Part shown: positions 37,333-45,811 of the stretch, piece after piece
How the letters are laid out: every line of letters starts with the position of its first letter
Numbering within the stretch: the stretch's first letter is position 1
Assembly: GCA_029974595.1 (NCBI GenBank)
Contig: JARKRC010000063.1
Span: 275,944 to 339,943, forward strand
Reading direction: 5' to 3'
DNA length: 64,000 nucleotides
Origin: Ereboglobus sp.
GTDB lineage: Bacteria; Verrucomicrobiota; Verrucomicrobiia; Opitutales; Opitutaceae
The notes under the pieces: generated by a model
What the model was told of the DNA's origin: nothing
What the model saw: only the letters and a program-made list of their open reading frames with translations
Databases searched by the model: none
Position numbers and translations under genes: made by a program

Positions 37333-38862
37333 ATGCAACTCTCCGATATTCTTAACATCTTTCAGGGCATAACTTCGTTTTTTACAGAATCCCCGCTCAT
37401 CTCTTTTGGCCGTCTCGGGCTCATTGTGCTCGGGGCCCTCTTCGTTTATCTGGGCAAAAAGGGCACGCTTGAGCCGCTGCTCATGATTCCGATGGGTTTG
37501 GGCATGGTCGCCGTGAACGCCGGCATCCTCTTCATGCCCGCCGCGATGTCCAATACCATTGTCACCGGCTCGATCGATACGCCCGTGCAGCACTACATGG
37601 CGGAAATCGATGGCGCCGAGGCCCGCTATAACGCCGAGATCGCTCGAATAGAGTCGGTTGTGCGTTCGGCTGATATCAAGGCAGCCGAGACCAATTACGC
37701 GCTCAAGCAGCGCCAGGCGGCCAGGGAGCAGGCGATGCTGAAATATCTCGCTGACAAAGGTGCCAAGGCCGGCTCTCCCGAGGGCATCAGGCACCGCCAG
37801 GAATTGGAAACGACAATCGCGCGTTATCAGGCCGACTTGAAGAAATCCAATGACAGCGCGATGCCCGGCACGCTGTTTCTCGCCCCGCTCGTGCAGCAAC
37901 CGGACCAGTTAATGGACATCATCCAGATCAATTTCCTCCAGCCGATCTACACCTTCGCGTTCGGCAACAGCCTGATCGCGTGTCTTGTGTTCATGGGCAT
38001 CGGCGTGCTCCTCGACGTGGGCTTTTTGCTGGCCCGTCCCTTCCTGAGCATGTTTCTCGCGCTCACGGCCGAGCTCGGCACGATTGCGGTGTTCCCGATT
38101 GGAGTCGCGCTCGGCCTGACCAATGGCGAGGCGGCCTCGATCGCGCTCGTTGGCGGCGCGGACGGCCCGATGGTGTTGTTCGGCTCGCTCATGATGGCGA
38201 AGCACCTGTTTGTGCCGATCACGGTTGTCGCGTATCTCTATCTCGGGCTCGCCTACGGTGGTTATCCTTACCTGATAAGACTCCTCGTTCCCCAAAAACT
38301 GCGCGCGATCAAGCTCCCGCCGCGTCCGATCGTGAAAATCACCGCCGGCGAAAAACTCGCCTTTGCCGTCGTCGGCTGCGCGGTGCTCTGCCTGCTGTTC
38401 CCGTCCGCGGCGCCCCTGTTCCTGTCGCTCTTCCTCGGCATTGCCGTGCGCGAATCCGGCTTGAAGGTGTTTTCGACGCTTATCGAAAACGTGTTCCTTT
38501 ACGGCGCGACGCTGTTCCTCGGGCTCCTCCTCGGCGTCCTTTGCGAAGCCTCGACCATCCTCAATCCGAAGGTCGTGCTCCTTCTGGTGCTCGGCATTCT
38601 GGCGCTGCTCCTTTCCGGGGTCGGCGGCATCATTGGCGGTTACATCGCCTATCTGGTGAGCGGACGCAAAATCAATCCGGTCATCGGAATCGCGGCGGTC
38701 AGCTGCGTGCCCACGACCGCGAAAGTCGCGCAAAAGGAAGTGTCCGCCGTCAACCCGAACTCGATCATTCTTCCCGAGGCGCTCGGCGCGAACATCTCCG
38801 GCGTGATCACGACCGCGATCATCACCGGCATCTATGTCGCGCTCGTGCCCATCATGCATTGA
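37333..38862 (+). CDS. oadB: Na+-translocating decarboxylase beta subunit (OadB/GcdB family)
   Basis: 509-residue inner-membrane subunit that couples decarboxylation of a biotin-bound carboxyl group to Na+ export. Conserved features: ALGLTNGEAASIALVGGADG (the GGADGP aspartate is essential in OadB), MGIGVLLDVGFLLARP, and the C-terminal INPVIGIAAVSCVPTTAKVA and ILPEALGANISGVITTAI. The protein is about 100 residues longer than usual because residues roughly 75-190 form a highly charged, probably coiled-coil insertion between the first helices and the conserved core. The biotin carrier and alpha subunit are not in the window. Substrate (oxaloacetate, methylmalonyl-CoA or glutaconyl-CoA) cannot be told from this subunit. 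Confidence 0.9.
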   Translation: MQLSDILNIFQGITSFFTESPLISFGRLGLIVLGALFVYLGKKGTLEPLLMIPMGLGMVAVNAGILFMPAAMSNTIVTGSIDTPVQHYMAEIDGAEARYNAEIARIESVVRSADIKAAETNYALKQRQAAREQAMLKYLADKGAKAGSPEGIRHRQELETTIARYQADLKKSNDSAMPGTLFLAPLVQQPDQLMDIIQINFLQPIYTFAFGNSLIACLVFMGIGVLLDVGFLLARPFLSMFLALTAELGTIAVFPIGVALGLTNGEAASIALVGGADGPMVLFGSLMMAKHLFVPITVVAYLYLGLAYGGYPYLIRLLVPQKLRAIKLPPRPIVKITAGEKLAFAVVGCAVLCLLFPSAAPLFLSLFLGIAVRESGLKVFSTLIENVFLYGATLFLGLLLGVLCEASTILNPKVVLLLVLGILALLLSGVGGIIGGYIAYLVSGRKINPVIGIAAVSCVPTTAKVAQKEVSAVNPNSIILPEALGANISGVITTAIITGIYVALVPIMH

Positions 38863-38882
38863 GCCTGTGGGGTGTTAAATCA

Positions 38883-39092
38883 ATGACGCAGCGCACCAAA
38901 ACAGCGCTCTATTGGGGCATCGGAATCGCCACGGCCTTTGGCGGCGTGGCGATTGCCCGGTGGGTGGCGCCGCATTACGAGGGAAAAACGGCGGCGTATC
39001 TGGCGGCGGGCGGCCAGCTCCTCGCCCTCATGGGCCTTGTCGTGATCGCCTTCGGCGTGCGCCAGCGCGTGTGGAGAAAACCCGGGAGATGA
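38883..39092 (+). CDS. Small two-helix membrane protein, unknown
   Basis: 69 residues starting MTQRTKTALYWGIGIATAFG, with a second hydrophobic segment AGGQLLALMGLVVIAFGVR and a basic C-terminus. It starts 20 bases after the oadB stop in the same orientation, so it probably shares the transcript. I do not recognise a family. A role as accessory subunit of the decarboxylase is conceivable but only by position. Confidence 0.55.
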   Translation: MTQRTKTALYWGIGIATAFGGVAIARWVAPHYEGKTAAYLAAGGQLLALMGLVVIAFGVRQRVWRKPGR

Positions 39093-39102
39093 AAAGAATT
39101 GA

Positions 39103-39248
39103 TTCACAGCAAAGGCGCGAAGAGCGCAAAGAATAAGAAAAGTAGGAATTAGAAAGAGGATTTCGTTTTCTCTGCTCCCGACCTCTGTCTTCTGGATTCT
39201 GATCTCCATCTTTTCCGTCCTTTGCGCCCTTTGCGTCTTCGCTGTGAA
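39103..39248. repeat. Imperfect inverted repeat between convergent genes
   Basis: The left arm (39103-39131, beginning TTCACAGCAAAGGCGCGAAG) is the imperfect reverse complement of the right arm (39219-39248, whose complement begins TTCACAGCGAAGACGCAAAG). About 25 of 29 positions match. It lies between the 3' ends of the small membrane protein and surE genes and may serve as a bidirectional terminator. A related element is at 49829-50000. Confidence 0.65.
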
Positions 39249-39285
39249 AAATTTCGGCCTCCGTGGTGAATAATAAACCCCGCGA

Positions 39286-40068
39286 TTACGGCATTTGTCC
39301 GAGTTTCGAGTAATCCAGCACCGTGTGGCTGATATAACCGGCTGCGAGCGCGGCGCGATCGGTGAGCGGGCTGTCCGGCGGATCGACCTCCTTGCCAAAG
39401 GTGAACACGAAACGATGCATGCCGTCGTCCGATTGCGGACCGAAGATGGCCGGCACGACCACGCGCGCAGGCACCGTGCGCCGCACTTCGCTTTCGGGGC
39501 GGCAGGGGTAGGGGAAGTTCAGGTTGTGCACGATGAAGCTGTGCCGCGGCGTCGCGCGCACCAGTTCGGGAATCATCCGCGCGGCGCGGGCTGACGAATG
39601 CGCCAGTGTTGTCTCCACTTCGGACACATGGGGCGCATCCAGCTCCTTGATTCTTTCAAAAATCTCGAACGTCAAATCCTGCGAAAGCGCGATCGCGGGC
39701 AGCCCGTGCAGCGCGCCCTCCCACGCCCCGCCGATGGTGCCGCTCGCAGGAATGAAGCCCAGCGACGCATTCATGCCGACGTTAAAGCCGCTCAGCACCG
39801 CATCGGGATATTCCGGCAGGATGTGCGCCAGCGCGATGTTCACGCAATCGCTTGGCGTGCCGGTGACCGTCCACGTCGGGCACTTGAAACCGCGATCCGC
39901 CGTCTCGACGGTGACGGGCCGGTGCCGCGATTTCGACGCGCCGATCCAGCTCTGCTCGGTTTTCGGGGCGACAACCCAAAGCTCATGTCCCGCGTCGCGC
40001 AGCGCATGCACGAGCACATGGAGAAAATTGCAATCGAGGCTGTCGTCATTGGTGATCAGAAAACGCAT
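39286..40068 (-). CDS. surE: 5'/3'-nucleotidase SurE
   Basis: 260 residues; metal-dependent nucleoside monophosphate phosphatase, cytosolic. Start ATG 40068 is set by the family N-terminus MRFLITNDDSLDCNFLHVL and by AGGGGG just upstream; the open frame extends further. The metal ligands are the two Asp of NDD, a Ser in the WVVAPKTEQSWIGAS segment and an Asn in LSGFNVGMNAS. The usual NDDG is NDDS here, a conservative change. GTPSDCVNIALAHI and GTIGGAWEGALHGLPAIALS are also typical. It is convergent with the oadB-linked genes and divergent from the racemase-family gene. Confidence 0.92.
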   Translation of the reverse strand: MRFLITNDDSLDCNFLHVLVHALRDAGHELWVVAPKTEQSWIGASKSRHRPVTVETADRGFKCPTWTVTGTPSDCVNIALAHILPEYPDAVLSGFNVGMNASLGFIPASGTIGGAWEGALHGLPAIALSQDLTFEIFERIKELDAPHVSEVETTLAHSSARAARMIPELVRATPRHSFIVHNLNFPYPCRPESEVRRTVPARVVVPAIFGPQSDDGMHRFVFTFGKEVDPPDSPLTDRAALAAGYISHTVLDYSKLGQMP

Positions 40069-40122
40069 GCCCCCTAAAAACGCCCATAATCCCACCCGCA
40101 ACAAGATGAAACTCATTTTTCC

Positions 40123-40208
40123 GCGTCCTATCTGTCCCATGCGTCCTATTCGTCCTATGCACCGCGCGCTTTTTCATTGAACCCGCCGCATCCTGTTCAT
40201 CCTGTCTC
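40123..40208. repeat. Degenerate short tandem repeats (GTCCTAT / ATCCTGT type)
   Basis: Between the divergent surE and racemase genes, variants of a 9-10-base unit recur: GCGTCCTATCT, GTCCCAT, GCGTCCTATT, CGTCCTAT, GCATCCTGTT, CATCCTGTCT. Similar words occur at 46794-46849 and 47971-48080. They abut the racemase start, so they cover its leader. Confidence 0.55.
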
Positions 40209-40211
40209 CAC

Positions 40212-40859
40212 ATGAAATTGGGCGTATTTGACAGCGGTATCGGCGGCGAGGCCGTGGCCGATGCGTTGCGGAAGACATTTCCCGATGCGGAAATCGTCAC
40301 CGTCAACGACCGCGCCAACGTGCCCTACGGCGGCAAGTCTCCCGCGCTGGTGCTCCGCCTGACCGACGCCGCCATCCAGCCGCTCCTCTCGGGCAAATGC
40401 GATGTCATCATCCTCGCCTGCAACACCGCGACCGCCCTCGCCATCGACGCGCTCCGCCAAAAATACCCCGCGCAAAAATTCATCGGCATCGAGCCGATGG
40501 TGAAGACCGCCGCCGCGCTTACGAAGCGCAGCGTCATCGCCGTCTGCGCGACCAAGGCGACGCTCGCCAGCGACCGCTACAAACGCCTCGTGCGCGATCA
40601 CGGTGCCGCGCTGCGCATCATCGAGCCGGATTGCTCCGAATGGGCCTCGCTCATCGAAAACAACCTCATGAACCGCTCGCACATCGAGCGCGCGATCAAC
40701 ACCGTTTGCGAGGACGGCGCCGACGTGATCGTCCTCGGCTGCACGCATTATCACTGGATCAAGGAACTCATCACCATGCTTGCCGCCGGACGCGCAAAAG
40801 TCATCGAGCCTTCCGAGGCGATTGGCCGCCGCGTGAAGGCGCTGCTCTCGGACGCTTGA
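40212..40859 (+). CDS. Glutamate/aspartate racemase family protein (MurI-like, short)
   Basis: 215 residues, cytosolic. Cofactor-independent racemases use two cysteines; both are present, in ILACNTATALAID and VIVLGCTHYHWIK. The N-terminus KLGVFDSGIGGEAVADAL carries the substrate-binding DSG motif, and NVPYGGKSP the PYG loop. Glutamate racemase would supply D-glutamate for peptidoglycan. The protein is about 45 residues shorter than typical MurI, mainly between the two cysteines and at the C-terminus, so another amino acid substrate is possible. Confidence 0.8.
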   Translation: MKLGVFDSGIGGEAVADALRKTFPDAEIVTVNDRANVPYGGKSPALVLRLTDAAIQPLLSGKCDVIILACNTATALAIDALRQKYPAQKFIGIEPMVKTAAALTKRSVIAVCATKATLASDRYKRLVRDHGAALRIIEPDCSEWASLIENNLMNRSHIERAINTVCEDGADVIVLGCTHYHWIKELITMLAAGRAKVIEPSEAIGRRVKALLSDA

Positions 40860-41005
40860 GCCGGCCCCCTTTGCAAGGGCGGCAAACCCTGGCTCCTCCC
40901 CATGGGCATTCCCGGAATTCTTCTTGGGGCGCGATCGAACAGCAGGGCGCGGTGAGCGCGGAAAACGAAAAAGGGGAGGATGCAAGACCGTTGAAGCCTC
41001 GAGCG

Positions 41006-41034
41006 GAGTTTGTAACGTATTACGTTACAAACTC
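41006..41034. repeat. Copy 2 of the palindrome, perfect 14-base arms
   Basis: GAGTTTGTAACGTA, a central T, then TACGTTACAAACTC: a perfect 29-base palindrome. It lies between the 3' ends of the convergent racemase-family and oxidoreductase genes. The inner 23 bases recur, with one mismatch, at 32349-32371. Confidence 0.75.
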
Positions 41035-41095
41035 GCATTGCGCCGGGATGGAGAGCGCTTCACCCCTTGCTGTTCAAAATGGATTTTTTCCGGTG

Positions 41096-42442
41096 TCAGA
41101 CCTTCGGCGCCCAGCCGGGCTCGTAGTCGCGCGTCCAGAAACGCTGGGCCGCCGGGTTGCCGAGGATGCGGCCGGTCGCGGGGTCGGTGTCGAGCGTCGC
41201 GCCGGTGCGGAGCGATATGTTGGCGAGCTGCATGAGCAGCGTGCACTGGTGGCCGTCCTCCACGCTCACATTCAGCGCGGCGCCGTCGCGGATACCGTCG
41301 AGGAAGTTGAGGATGTGGATCGCGTCCAGTTTTTGCGCGGGGCTCATCGTGTTGTTCGGGTCGATGCTGTTGTCGGGTTTCACCTGCTTTATCAATTTTC
41401 CCTTCGTGTCATAGATTTTGTAATCATTGCCGCCCGAGATGTAGAGGCTGCCGCCGTCGCCTTGGAAAAGGACGCCGACGGAGCTGCCCTCGATGGGCTT
41501 CGGGTTGCAACTGTGGCCTTCCCACGTGAGCGTGGCGCGGTCGCCGAAGTTGAACGTGGCGACCTGCGTGTCCGGCGTTTCCCAGTCGTCCTGATAATAA
41601 TAACGCCCGCCGAGCGAGCTCACCTTCGTCGGGTATTTCAGGTTCATGCCCCAGCAGAGGAGGTCGATCATGTGCGTGCCGTTGTTGAGCGATTCGGCGG
41701 TGCCCCAGTTCCAGAACCAGTGCCAGTTGTAATGCACGATGTTGTCGCGGTAGGGAACGCGCGGCGCGGGGCCCTGCCACAAATCCCAGTCGAGCGTCGC
41801 GGGCGGCGTCACGGTTTTGCCCCTGCCGATGGAGGTGCGTTTGTTCGCATACCAGCCCTTGCCGAAATGCACCTTGCCGATGCCGCCGGACTGGACGTGG
41901 CGGATCGCCTCGACGACATTGGGCCACGAGCGGCGCTGCGTGCCGACCTGCACGACCTTGCCGTATTTTTTCGCGGCTTCGATGAGCATTTCGCCCTCGC
42001 GCGGATTGTGGCTGACGGGCTTTTCGAGATAAACGTGCTTGCCCGCCTGGAGCGCGAGGAGCGCGGCGGGCGTGTGCCAGTGGTCGGGCGTCGCGATCAC
42101 GAGGGCATCGATGTCCTTGTCGTCGAGCGCGCGCCGGAAATCGCGTTGCGTGGCGGGCGCCTTGTCCGTCCGCGTGCCGAGGGCTTTCAGGCATTTCTCG
42201 ATGGCGCGCTCGTCAACGTCGCAGATGCACGCCACCTCGCAGCCGGGCTGGTTTGCGAAGTTGCTCGCGAGGGCCAGGCCGCGCGCGTTCACGCCGGCGA
42301 CGGCGACGCGCACGCGCCGGTTTGCGCCCGCGATCTGCGCGTGGCTCGTCGCGGGAAAATGCGGAAGCACACCGCCGAGCGTGAGCGCGGCGGCGCCGAG
42401 GGAGGTGGTTTTGATGAAGTCTCTGCGTGTTGTTGTGTTCAT
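41096..42442 (-). CDS. Gfo/Idh/MocA-family oxidoreductase, Tat-exported
   Basis: 448 residues starting MNTTTRRDFIKTTSLGAAAL, a twin-arginine leader. Rossmann fold RVRVAVAGVNARGLALASNF, then LVIATPDHWHTPAALLALQA and the EKP motif in VYLEKPVSHNPREGE. The second domain has HWFWNWGTAESLNNGTHMID with the conserved histidine region. It is the last gene of the minus-strand nag cluster, 41 bases after the preceding oxidoreductase. Probably a periplasmic sugar oxidase or epimerase; substrate unknown, though linkage to nagA/nagB hints at an amino sugar. Confidence 0.88.
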   Translation of the reverse strand: MNTTTRRDFIKTTSLGAAALTLGGVLPHFPATSHAQIAGANRRVRVAVAGVNARGLALASNFANQPGCEVACICDVDERAIEKCLKALGTRTDKAPATQRDFRRALDDKDIDALVIATPDHWHTPAALLALQAGKHVYLEKPVSHNPREGEMLIEAAKKYGKVVQVGTQRRSWPNVVEAIRHVQSGGIGKVHFGKGWYANKRTSIGRGKTVTPPATLDWDLWQGPAPRVPYRDNIVHYNWHWFWNWGTAESLNNGTHMIDLLCWGMNLKYPTKVSSLGGRYYYQDDWETPDTQVATFNFGDRATLTWEGHSCNPKPIEGSSVGVLFQGDGGSLYISGGNDYKIYDTKGKLIKQVKPDNSIDPNNTMSPAQKLDAIHILNFLDGIRDGAALNVSVEDGHQCTLLMQLANISLRTGATLDTDPATGRILGNPAAQRFWTRDYEPGWAPKV

Positions 42443-42483
42443 GGTAATGTGATGGGATCGGTTGTATAAAATCATGCGGCGTT

Positions 42484-43689
42484 TCAGGGCGTCAGTCGGC
42501 GGGCGGACGCTTGCGCGGCGAGGCACAGTTCGGCGGCCTTGAAGGCGCGCGCCTGCGTCATGGCGTTTTCGGTGCGGTTGAGGCAGTCGAGGATGAGTTG
42601 TCCGAAAAACGGGAAGCCGGTCCGTCCGGTGACGTTGAGGTGGCGCTCGCCTTTTTCGTCCACGATATAGACGTGGTTTCCGGTGCGCTCGCGGGCGACG
42701 TCGATGTAGCTGCGCAGTTCGATGGTGCCCTTTGTGCCGAGGAGAAAAACGCGCCCGTCGCCCCACGCGCCGAGGCCGGCGGGCGTGAGCCAGTCAACGC
42801 GCGTGTAGAGGCTCGCGCCATTGGGCGCGACGGCGAGCGCCTCGCCGAAATCCTCCAGTTCGGGATGCGCGGGGTTGTTGAAATTGGCGACGGCGGACGC
42901 GGTCACGGTGGCGTCGTCCGAGCCGGTGAAGGCGAGGAATTGCTCGAACTGGTGGCTGCCGATGTCGCAGAGGATGCCGCCGTATTTTTCGCGCTTGAAA
43001 AACCACGCCGGGCGCGCGCCCGCGTTGAGGCGGTGCGGCGCGAGGCAGATGACCTGGAGCACGCGCCCGATGGCGCCCTCGCGCACGAGGCCGGTCGCGA
43101 ACACGCCCGCCTCGCTGTGGATGCGCCCGCTGTAATACACCATGTATTTGCGGCCCGTGCGCGCGGCGGTTTCGCGCGCCTGCGCGAGTTGCGCGAGCGT
43201 GGTGAAGGGCGGCTTGTCGGTGAAATAATCCTTGCCCGCCTCCATCGCGCGGCAGCCGAGCGGGCCGCGCTCGCAGGGCACGGCGGCGGTGGTGACGAGG
43301 CGCACCTCGGGGTCGGCGAGAATCTCGTCGTAGGAACGCGCGATTTTCACCTGCGGATGCGCCTTGATGAACGCGGCGCGTTTTTTCGCGTCGGGCTCGT
43401 AAACCCACTTGAGCGTCGCGCCCGCGGCGATGAGCGCCTTGCACTGCGCGTAAATGTGGCCGTGGTCGAGATGCGCGGCGGCGATGACGAACCCGCCCGG
43501 CTGCACGACGGGTTTTTCGGCGGCCTGCTCGGGCGCGTATTGCATGCCGTCGGGCGCGGAGGCGGGCGCGGCGCGCAGGAGGTTTTTCGACAAAACCCCG
43601 GCGGCAAGAAGGCCCGCGCCGGTCGCGAGAAAACCGCGCCGGTCGAGGGATGCGGGGAAGGCCGGTCGGGTGCGTGTGGGCGTGGGCAT
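42484..43689 (-). CDS. Gfo/Idh/MocA-family oxidoreductase, probable Tat leader
   Basis: 401 residues with a leader SLDRRGFLATGAGLLAAGVL. The nucleotide-binding fold is less canonical (GGFVIAAAHLDHGHIYAQCK) and the EKP motif is replaced by DYFTDKPPFTTLAQLA, keeping the catalytic lysine. HSEAGVFATGLVREGAIGRV and GGILCDIGSHQFEQFLAFTG belong to the C-terminal domain. It starts 9 bases after the MFS gene's stop, so translation is likely coupled. It belongs to the amino-sugar cluster; the reaction is unknown. Confidence 0.83.
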   Translation of the reverse strand: MPTPTRTRPAFPASLDRRGFLATGAGLLAAGVLSKNLLRAAPASAPDGMQYAPEQAAEKPVVQPGGFVIAAAHLDHGHIYAQCKALIAAGATLKWVYEPDAKKRAAFIKAHPQVKIARSYDEILADPEVRLVTTAAVPCERGPLGCRAMEAGKDYFTDKPPFTTLAQLAQARETAARTGRKYMVYYSGRIHSEAGVFATGLVREGAIGRVLQVICLAPHRLNAGARPAWFFKREKYGGILCDIGSHQFEQFLAFTGSDDATVTASAVANFNNPAHPELEDFGEALAVAPNGASLYTRVDWLTPAGLGAWGDGRVFLLGTKGTIELRSYIDVARERTGNHVYIVDEKGERHLNVTGRTGFPFFGQLILDCLNRTENAMTQARAFKAAELCLAAQASARRLTP

Positions 43690-43698
43690 GGCGGTTGT

Positions 43699-44967
43699 TC
43701 AGAGTTTCACTTCGCGGACTTCGCCGAGGCGGCGGACGAGCAGGCAGACAAGGAGAAAAGCCAGCGGATAGACGATCGCGCCGGTCGTGAACACGATCGC
43801 GAAGGGCGATGTTGTCTCGGTGATGCGCCCGATGGCGAGCTGCGAGATCACGCCCATGACGCCGCCCATCATGCCGCCGAGGCCGGACACGGTGCCGACG
43901 ACGTGCCTCGGAAAAACCTCCGCGGGCAGCGTGATGTTTGCCCATGCCGCATGGCTGAACATCGCCACGCAGAGCAGCGTCACGGCGAGCGCCGGGCCGG
44001 GCGTTTTTGTGACGAGCAGGAAGCTCAGCAGAATCAGCGCGGTGGCGGCCGCCATGACCATTTTGCGCGAGCGGTTGAGATTCCAGCCAAGCCCGCCGAT
44101 GAGCCAGCGGGGAATCGCGCCGCCGGCGATGTTGCCGAGCGCGAGCGCGGCGAACGGGATGCTGCTGTAAATGCCGAGTTGCTTGAGGCTGAATCCGTGC
44201 ACGTCCTGCAAATACTTTGGCACCCAGAATGCGATGAAGTAGGAGATCGGATCGGTGAGCATCCGCGCCGCGATGCAGCCCCAGGTTTCCTTCATCTTGA
44301 GCAGATTGATGAGCGGGATCTTTTTCATTCCCTCGCTTTCCTGTGCCGTGCGCCCGCTTTCGATTACGGCGATCTCCGCCTCCGTTATCATCGGATGCTT
44401 GCGCGGGGACTTGAAAAGCACGAGCCAGCAGACGAGCCACACCAGCCCGAGTCCGCCGGAGATGAGGAACGCCGCGCGCCAGCCCGCCGCGAGCGAAATG
44501 CCGACGATGACCGGCGCGGCGATGCACGCGCCGATCGCCGTGCCCGCGTTGAAAATGCCGATGGCCAGCGCGCGCTCCCGCATCGGGAACCATTCGGAGA
44601 CGGCCTTCACGCCCGCCGGGAAATTCGCCGCCTCGGTCGCGCCGAGCAGGAAGCGGAAAACGGTGAACTGCATCGTCGTCCGCGCGAAGGCGTGCAACAT
44701 GCTCGCGAGCGACCAGCCGCTGACGAACCACGCGAGCGCCTTGCGCGTGCCGAGCCGGTCAACCACCCAGCCGCTCACCGCATACATGATCGTGTAGCTA
44801 AGGAGAAACGCCGACGTGATCCACGTATAATGCTTGTCGCTGATCTCGGGGATGTCCTGTTGTATCGTGTTGAAAAGGATCGAGAGCGCCTGCCGGTCGA
44901 GGTAGTTGAGCCCGGCGGTCAGGCAGAGCAGTCCGGCGATATACCATCTGAGGCCGTGGAGTTTCAT
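43699..44967 (-). CDS. MFS transporter, anion:cation symporter (hexuronate-type) family
   Basis: 422 residues, twelve predicted helices, inner membrane. LRWYIAGLLCLTAGLNYLDR with the conserved N-Y-x-D-R, YAVSGWVVDRLGTRKALAW and EAANFPAGVKAVSEWFPMRE are hallmarks of the ExuT/ACS group that carries sugar acids and related anions. Placed between nagB and two oxidoreductases, it may import an amino-sugar acid or a hexuronate. Start ATG 44967 is chosen by similarity of the N-terminus; a GTG at 45006 would add 13 residues. The leader has CCCTCA directly before the ATG rather than a Shine-Dalgarno sequence. Confidence 0.85.
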   Translation of the reverse strand: MKLHGLRWYIAGLLCLTAGLNYLDRQALSILFNTIQQDIPEISDKHYTWITSAFLLSYTIMYAVSGWVVDRLGTRKALAWFVSGWSLASMLHAFARTTMQFTVFRFLLGATEAANFPAGVKAVSEWFPMRERALAIGIFNAGTAIGACIAAPVIVGISLAAGWRAAFLISGGLGLVWLVCWLVLFKSPRKHPMITEAEIAVIESGRTAQESEGMKKIPLINLLKMKETWGCIAARMLTDPISYFIAFWVPKYLQDVHGFSLKQLGIYSSIPFAALALGNIAGGAIPRWLIGGLGWNLNRSRKMVMAAATALILLSFLLVTKTPGPALAVTLLCVAMFSHAAWANITLPAEVFPRHVVGTVSGLGGMMGGVMGVISQLAIGRITETTSPFAIVFTTGAIVYPLAFLLVCLLVRRLGEVREVKL

Positions 44968-45007
44968 TGAGGGAAAAACAGGTTTTTTGCGTGAAAGTTT
45001 GCGCACC

Positions 45008-45811
45008 TTATATCAACGCCGCCGCGTCGCGGTCGAGATACAGGGTCGCGTTCGGGTGGAGTCTGAGGATGGTCGCGGGGCAGGCCGTGGCGATGCGGTC
45101 GCGCAGCGCGGCGCGCACGGCCTTCGCCTTGAGCGGGCCGGGCACGTGCACGCTGAGCTGCCGCGCGTGGCGGAAGACCGGCACGGTGAGGCTGAGCGCG
45201 TATTGGGGCACGTCGGCAGGCGTCGGAAAACAACCGTCGTTGACCTGCTGGCGGCGGCAGGCGTCGTCGAGTTCGACGCGCTTGATGAGCGCGGCGTCCT
45301 CGAAGTCGGCGACGGGCGGATCGTTGAAGGCGATATGGCCGTTTTCGCCGATGCCCATGCAGATGAAATCAATCGGCTGGGCCGCGAGCAGGCGCGTGTA
45401 GTCGGCGCAGGTTTTTTCCGTGTCGGCATCCTCGGCCTTGATCGGGTGAAACTTCCCGATCATCACATGGCGGAGCAGGTGCTCGTGCAAATAATAGCGG
45501 AAACTCTGCGGGTGCGCGGCCTTCAGCCCCGCGTATTCGTCCATGTGAAACGCGGTGATTTTCGACCAGTCGAAAGCCGTGTGGCCGTGCCGCGACGCGG
45601 CGACGAGCTCCGCGAGAAATTCGTTTTGCGAGGGCGCGCATCCGAAGATGACGCGCGCGCGGCCCTGCGCCTTGATGATGGCGCGGATGGCTGCGGCGGC
45701 GGCGCGTCCGGCGGCGCGTCCGAGCGCGGCGCGGTCGGGATGGATTTCGACGGCGAGGCGTCCGAAGGTTTCGTAGAGCGGCAGGCGCGTGGTGTCGGGG
45801 GGTTGTTTCAT
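45008..45811 (-). CDS. nagB: Glucosamine-6-phosphate deaminase
   Basis: 267-residue cytosolic enzyme converting glucosamine-6-phosphate to fructose-6-phosphate and ammonia. Features: VIFGCAPSQNEFLAEL (phosphate loop, usually LATGSTP in enterobacterial enzymes, so altered here), ITAFHMDEYAGLKAAHPQSF with the catalytic Asp region, and FICMGIGENGHIAFNDPP with the catalytic His. Start ATG 45811 overlaps the nagA stop by four bases (ATGA), so the two are translationally coupled. The open frame further upstream is a shadow of nagA. Confidence 0.88.
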   Translation of the reverse strand: MKQPPDTTRLPLYETFGRLAVEIHPDRAALGRAAGRAAAAAIRAIIKAQGRARVIFGCAPSQNEFLAELVAASRHGHTAFDWSKITAFHMDEYAGLKAAHPQSFRYYLHEHLLRHVMIGKFHPIKAEDADTEKTCADYTRLLAAQPIDFICMGIGENGHIAFNDPPVADFEDAALIKRVELDDACRRQQVNDGCFPTPADVPQYALSLTVPVFRHARQLSVHVPGPLKAKAVRAALRDRIATACPATILRLHPNATLYLDRDAAALI

